From: Eleginops maclovinus
Taxonomy: Eukaryota > Chordata > Actinopteri > Perciformes > Eleginopidae
Direction of reading: 5' to 3'
Assembly: GCF_036324505.1 (NCBI RefSeq)
Contig: NC_086366.1
Coordinates: 14,549,427 to 14,613,426 of the forward strand
Length of the DNA stretch: 64,000 nucleotides
The notes below the pieces were generated by a model, which was not told the origin of the DNA, ran no database searches, and was given only the letters and a program-made list of their open reading frames with translations. Below, piece by piece: positions 56,977 through 64,000 of this stretch; the stretch's first letter is position 1; every line of letters begins with the position of its first letter. A program made the translations under genes and the position numbers.

Positions 56977-59268
56977 TGCAAAGGGAAAGGCTGGCTGTTC
57001 TGTGAGCCCGAAAAAGTCTCTGATAACCAGAGTGGACAAACAGCTGTGACAGGTTTGCATTTTTATACGTTCACCAACTGACTCCATCTCCTCCTGAGAG
57101 ACCGAAATGATGCTACTAAATCCAATATCCTGCACCATCACCTGCTGCTGGTGCTCCATTATACAACCCTGCAGTTACTGTGCCAATCCAGGCCATATCC
57201 CAAATATGTGTGCCAAACACCAAGGGATATTGCATTGACAATGATGATAGCCCTTCACTGCCTATCAACAGCTCTGCCCCTCCGACAAGTATCCACGGCC
57301 TAGTATGAGTGGACCTACAATCAGGTGAGATGTGATTGATTGAGCACCAACAGCTCAACCGCTCTGTGTGTGCCTGAATACACAGAGACTAAATGTTTGT
57401 GCATGAGGAAGAGGGACACCCCCTTGCTTGGAATTCTGTTATGCACTCGTAGGTGTTGTCTAAGTTGCTTTATAAACATTCAACACAATATGTGCAAATC
57501 ATTTGGGCAAATCTGGTATGTGGTATTCGATGACTATATTCTCAAACTCAAATCTTGTGTATAAGCAGCTAAAAAGTGGGCTTTCAGCCAATTGTTTTTA
57601 TGCACAAATTGAAAATGTGCATAAAAATAAGTTTCCTTTGAGAGGAGTGAAATGGAAGCAGGCCTTTTAAAATAATTCATGATGAGTTATGTACTTAAAA
57701 AGTAAATAAAACTGATGCTTCAGCTTCACTGGAGAGATGAATAAAAAATGCAGTGAAACAGTTTGAAGGCACCTGACAGGAGAATTTTCCAGTCATAATT
57801 CAGTCAGAAATTCATTCACAATTTGGAGGCAAACTACCCAAAGCCACATGACTCACGTGGAGCGAGCAGAATGCATATGAACTTATTGAACAGCAGATAA
57901 CTGATATTTAAAGTTGAAAATATAATTTAAAGATGGCTCATTAAGTTGTTAAGGCAACAAAGGGATTCAGACAATCTGCACAAGCTAGGTTACTCTGTAT
58001 TATTATAATTAGAAATAAATCATTAAAATAAATAGAATGATACACAAGGAGGTTTTTTTGGCAGCAGCCTGGTGTTCATCATCCTGTGGTCAAGGTGAAG
58101 ACAATGGCTCACTTTGTGTTATTGCGCAGCACTTTAAATTGGCTCTTAAATTCAGAAGCTGCAGAGAAAACACATATAGAGTTGCTGTCTTGCCGCCCTC
58201 AATGCCGCCCTCAAATGACAACACTGAGTTTTAATTTAAAAGCAGTCTGCACTCATGAGAATTACCCAATAAGCTTTAGTTTAGCTCAGGAGTGGCAGCC
58301 TTTTTGATTGGTTTCCCCACTTTACAATAACATATCCGTCCACTTTCCCCTAGTGGTGTTGATCTCTGCAGATAGTTTTATGTGCCCAGCGTTTCAGGTG
58401 TTCACTTCTGCCTACCCAATACAATGATGGTGATCAGGGTTAGGTTTGCAGTACTGAAAATATAAACAATATTAGTTTTCCTGAAGAAACGTCTCAGTTG
58501 CTGTACAACTTCATATAGCGTTTCAGACAACGCATCGTATGCAACATACGTTTGCCTAGTATTTCAGCTAAGATGGAACCTTATAACCTTTTCATTAGTC
58601 TTTACATGTCAGACATCACAGTCCAAAGGTAGGGAATCACTACTCTTGGAAAAAGAATGAGATCACCAAGGGACAAGAGGAGATTAGAATTGATAGAAGT
58701 CAAATCATCCAGGACTTTCTTTAAAGGGAGGAATTTTGTCTCTCTTTCCATCCTCTTCCTTTTCTCACCCTCTGTTTTTCTCCTTTAATTGAAGCTCACA
58801 TGGATAGAGGAGAGAACAAGTTTTGAACAACATCCAGCATCCCCTCGCAGTGTGAACAAGACGAGGTCATCTCTTTGGGAGCTGGGACTGAATTCTAATC
58901 AGAACAATAAGGTCAAACGAGTAATCCTTGTCCGCTGAAATGTCACTGTTCCCCTGCTCTGACACGTCCCCCCACGCAAAGCATCACAACAACCAGCTAT
59001 CGATCACACACTAATTAGGAATGGATGGAGCCTGCTGTGTAGGATACAAGGGACACACATGTGTACTTAACGGCACACACCTCCACAAGATAATTAAATA
59101 TATCACATTAAAACACACATGGACACATACACTTATGTCACTAAGCTGTTTGGCTTGCATACAACCGCCTAGGATGGGAAGTCAGGTAAATAATCTCAAT
59201 GTGAATTTAGTGCAGGCTGATCGGAAAAGGAAATGGGACTGGAGGATTAAGATAAACCTTCTAACATG

Positions 59269-59403
<135 letters not shown>

Positions 59404-62032
59404 AAAAGATGAAAGACTGTAAGGAGGAAAATCCAAACATTTTATTGGGATCTGTGGTGCCCCTGGGAAATATTAGTGTGCCACTAACTAACTTAGAGCA
59501 CTGAGAAGTCTGGGTTACAGATTTTCATCTGACTGGGATTTGACAGAACAAGACCAGCTTGAACTGCTGACATTAGCTTCACAAGCTCAAAGGGATAAAT
59601 ATACAGGGACTGCAGAGTGGGGGCCCATATATGCACGCACATACATCCATTAACAGTATTCACAATGGAAATCGGCCATATCAAGAACATTTATTTTCAA
59701 TGGAATAGCATTGTGAAGTTAGTGGACCCCCAAAAAGGAAAATAACCCAAGCTACCACTTTGAATCCCTATTGGTGTTAATCATCAAAATTGTAAATACA
59801 GTAAACTGTGCAAGTTTGTTGCCCTAATTAAAGAAACTCAGGGTTAGGGCAGACCTGACGTGTTCTGGAAGTTTATTCTGCAATGGTCCAATAAAACCTG
59901 AGCTATTAAAAGGTATGAATAACATATCTGGTAGTGGTATGGTACACAGATACTTCCATCAGTTGTTTAGTTTTCTGTTTTAGAAGAGAGGAGGTACATT
60001 AGTAAGCTGCTCTGCCATCCTTGTTCAACTCATCTAGATTGGAGCAACAGAACCTGCAACACCACTGGTAGTGTGTGTACGTGTATTGTAATGTTGGCGA
60101 AAAATACATGTGAAATGTCTTTGTTAGAAATACAGTAACTGAAGTATAAATGACAGCAAGGTGCAGCCAGAAGGAAATGCCTGGAGAGGAGAAGCCCTTC
60201 AAAGGAGACAGGTAGGAATGCAGCACACAAAGTCAACAGAGAGGGAAAGAAAATAGTTTTAGAAAAAGGGAGAGTAATGATGGATGGAAAGAACATTGTA
60301 TTGTACACATAGAAGTTTATGCACATGATAACATGCCATACCATTTTTGAAGCTATGGGCATTATGACTCATGTCAGCATTATGGTATTCTATATAAAGC
60401 CATGATTGATGAGCCTGGCTGTGGTGACATTATTAAACTGATCCAACTCATTAACATTTTAACTACCTGGGTGCTTTGGTCAGAAGGGCAAATGAAAGGA
60501 GAGTGATGCTAATGTAATGCAAAGATATCTTACAGTTTTATTCACTTAGTCGACACATTTTTATAGCAAGGGACTTGTAAAAGTCTAAATTCAAATTCAC
60601 ATTGAATGGAGACATGATGTGTTAGATTTTGATGGAAACATCAATGTAAAGGATATTCACACCTCTATTCTTCTAACTCGCCTCCTTTTTTAGCAATTAC
60701 CCTTAGCTTAATTTCATAATACACAGGCTACCAGTCTGCTGAGTAAGACACACATTATTTATGCATCCACAGAGGATCGCAAACAACAGCTTATTGCTCA
60801 TAAAATGCAGCCAAGCTTTAAATCCCACATACACACACATACAGACGCCTGCCTACGCAGGAACTGTTTTTCATTCAATTATTAGCATGTCTATGCAATC
60901 TAAAACAGCTATGAGACAGACAGAGTGCTGTAAAAATGGGCTGTGAAGTCTGGCCTCCATAACCATGAGAAACAAAAAGCGGTGTGCTTATAACACTGGG
61001 CACAATTATACCACCTCCGTCTACCTCTGCTGCTTTCAGACAAAATGGATAGGTAGATTAGTTTTGCACTTGACTGGTTTTGTCTGGCAGCTCAGTCGGT
61101 CCCCATGTCACATGCTGTCGACAAATTTCAGCACTTCCCAAGGTCCGGTCACAGCTAGACAGACTCATTTGGTCTGCTGCGGGGTCTCTGACTACCATCG
61201 TCATCCTGCCTCCGCCTCAATTACTGTGAGGTACAGGAACGCATAGATGGCACAAAGGCACTGTGAAGATGTGAGGGATGAGTAAGAAGCGTTCTTTGAA
61301 AGGAGGGATGCAGCGATGGATGAAAAGAAGGATGTAAGGGTGGATGGGTGATAAAAGACATGAAGAATCATTGAAGGGGGTTGGCGGTGAAAGATAAAAG
61401 GTTCTGTCAATAGTCTATCTATCTTATACCACATCAGAGACATATAGCACCGAGAGATGTTGACAAGTTCAAATATTGTGACATTGTCGAACACTTCTCT
61501 TGTAGCAATTATCTTGACATCAATCAAAAGCTCATATTGCAGTTGTTGCTTTATGAAGCACCGTAAACAAATGTAAAATTCAATTAAATTGTTAATCCAA
61601 GTAGGATGAGTCACAGTTTTGTATGCACCATTATCCCTATTAATTTTGCCTTCAGAAGACATAGCACAACACATTGTCTTGGATAAATACAAGCATACTC
61701 CCTAAACTTAAATGCTACGAAAAGACAGTTTAACATTTGCAGATGATTGATTGATCCAAGAAAGAAAGTTGCATTAATGAGTGGAGAAATTGTACAATTA
61801 CAGAGACTTTGATGAAGAGCATTAACGGTCAATTAATCTATATTAGTGTGTATGTGTTAGTGTATACTAGGGTGTGGGTGGTGAGAAGTGAGAAGTGTGT
61901 GTGCCTATAAATTGATAGCTACAGAGATGAAGAAGATGAGAATATATGAGCACAATCAATCTTGGTGAAAAGAATCACAATGAACCCCATTGGCCTAAAA
62001 ACTATGCAATTTATGAGATTAAACTGTTTAAA

Positions 62033-62033
<1 letters not shown>

Positions 62034-62092
<59 letters not shown>

Positions 62093-62152
62093 GTCTCTCT
62101 CTCTCTCTATCTCTCTATCTCTCTCTATGTCTCTCTCTCTATGTCTGCCTCT
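62034..62152. repeat. (CT)n microsatellite, interrupted
   Basis: Pure CT to about 62090, then CT blocks broken by ATGT and AT. Confidence 0.95.
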
Positions 62153-63358
62153 TTCCTGGTGCAGACAGGTGTAGCTGGAGCCCAGTAAACAGAGTGGCTA
62201 ATATTTCAGTGTCCCGTCATCATGCTGAGAAGAGTAAGCCATGCATCTGAAGCAGCAGCTCACTAAGAGAGACTTACTGGATGACCTCAGATCACACACA
62301 GGAGTTTTTTTTTTACTGCCATACCAATGTGTAAACAGCATTTCTGTTTATACACATGCTATTTCCACACAGATAAAAGATCATTCATGCCACATGCCCC
62401 ATCTTGGACTCTATTTTGGCCAAAGCTACAGCCAGATCTCTTCCCTTCTTCCATTCCATTCCCATGTGTATCTCTGCTCCTACAGCACCCTCAGGCCCCC
62501 AGGGGACAACAGGCTGCTGGGTTGTCAGGCTGCTGAGCCCTCAGAGATGGAAGGGATGACAACGTATGTCGCTTTGGGGACTGGCAGGGACAGGAGGATG
62601 GATAGAAAAGCATAATGGAGGGACATAAAAGAAGAGTAAGAGACCAGAGAGCACAGAAGTAAGAGGAGTTAAAGTCTGTGATGTGATTTAATCCCACAGT
62701 ATGGGAGTGGGAACAGAAACAGGAAGGTCCCAGCCTAACCCGCCCTGATTCCATGTTCCTCAAAGTGATATATTCTCTTTCTGTCCTGGTGGATATAGAG
62801 TACATACAAGCTTTATCGTTCACTTTAGTACCATCTCTACTACAGAGTTTCCCTGATGGGAAAAAGGGACAATGAAACTTTATAGTGTAAAGAGAAAATA
62901 GTTTTTGTCTTCATGCTGTCATAGGCCAGATTCTATATAGGGCCTAAAGGCTCAGTTAAATACAGACGGACAGACAAGACAAGGAAGCACAGCAGGACAC
63001 TTCAGACAAAAAACTAAAGTCAGAATATATAACATCAGCTAAATCAAATCACTGAATTTTGCATGATTTTCATAGTGTAATAGAAGAATGTTGCATTGTG
63101 TAAATGTCAGGCAAAAGCAATGAAATAGCATCAAAAGTTAAAGGGCAAAACACAAAAATCCTACTTCCCTTCACTGCTACTGGGTGAATCCAAAATATAG
63201 AGGGGCAGCAGTTAGTGTGACTATATTATTTGAGAGATTGTTTTGAGTAACAGATAATCCTGCATATACATAAATTCTCATTCAGAAATTCAAACAACTG
63301 AAGAGGGAGAGAGTGGAAATGGATGCTGTCCAGAAATGTGGAAATATACAGTGAATGT

Positions 63359-63487
<129 letters not shown>

Positions 63488-63771
63488 AATTTGCCTCCAG
63501 CCTTGGTGCTGGCCGGTCTCTCTCTGGTGCCCATCTGTGTAACCATAGTGATTGAGCAGTCCCCATCTCTTTGTGTTAATAGTCCTTCATGTGTCCTACC
63601 ATGGGAGTTTATATTTTTGTATACAGTCTACGGTGTATATACGTTTTTCTGTAGTCTTCCAATAGGAAACAACACACAGACGTTTGACACTTTTGTGACA
63701 GGAGCTCATCAATTTACCTTAAACTGCTGCTGGCTAACACCCACTGTCCAGAGTACACTAAGGAAAAGATG

Positions 63772-63803
<32 letters not shown>

Positions 63804-64000
63804 GTGTTGGTATGGAAAGTGCAGGGTGACATTCACAGGGCAGCTGCTAGTTAAATTGAGCCTGAGCTATGTGACATATAAACACACACACACGCACGCA
63901 CGCAGACACACAAACACTCATTCAGGTTTAACCCAGGTTAATTTAAGAGTGTGTGACTTTAAAAAGGAGGATAGATTTACAGTCAGTCCCTCTGCAAATG

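Noticed and set aside
56606..57159. Arg/Glu/Gly-rich and Ser/Leu/Pro-rich frames.
   Set aside because: They come from the CTCCT pentamer array.

Overview
The window is a stretch of vertebrate nuclear DNA, almost certainly from a ray-finned (percomorph-like) fish. It shows short protein-coding exons with GT-AG borders, large introns, dense (CA)n/(TG)n microsatellites, interspersed repeats, and a gene pair (il12a next to schip1) that is also linked in mammals. No bacterial, viral or organellar gene is visible. Most long open reading frames here are microsatellite translations or chance; the real genes are spliced and were rebuilt from exon phase and splice sites.

Region 1 (1-4.2 kb, plus strand): a small spliced gene whose product reads as a UPA-like domain followed by a C-terminal Death domain. 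Six exons join in phase and end at a stop at 2975. A plausible first coding exon lies at 354-470. A probable solo LTR, with TG...CA ends and a TGTGG target duplication, sits in its first intron.

Region 2 (4.2-6.2 kb, minus strand): a complete six-exon il12a (interleukin-12 p35) gene, tail-to-tail with the Death-domain gene. Its promoter carries a perfect kappa-B site and a TATA box just upstream of the start codon, and its 3' UTR carries a run of AUUUA motifs. The two genes make an immune-related convergent pair.

Region 3 (8.4-46.4 kb, minus strand): schip1 (schwannomin-interacting protein 1). Six 3' exons (9.2-17.9 kb) and one large 260-codon exon (42.6-43.3 kb) join in phase to 494 residues plus a short N-terminus. 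Two candidate first exons (4 and 3 codons) lie in a CpG-rich 5' region. A third, strong candidate first exon at 23.5 kb would make a 266-residue short isoform. The introns hold long microsatellites, a fold-back element, a hAT-like element and several candidate conserved elements.

Region 4 (46.4-64 kb): no coding exon was found. It lies upstream of schip1, where the IQCJ part of IQCJ-SCHIP1 sits in mammals, but no IQCJ exon was recognised. It holds microsatellites, a second copy of a 270-bp sequence from the schip1 5' region, a CTCCT pentamer array, and two strong hairpins.

The best second-look items are the UPA-Death gene beside il12a, the new short schip1 first exon, the duplicated CpG-rich block near the schip1 promoter, and the perfect 15-bp hairpin in schip1 intron 1.
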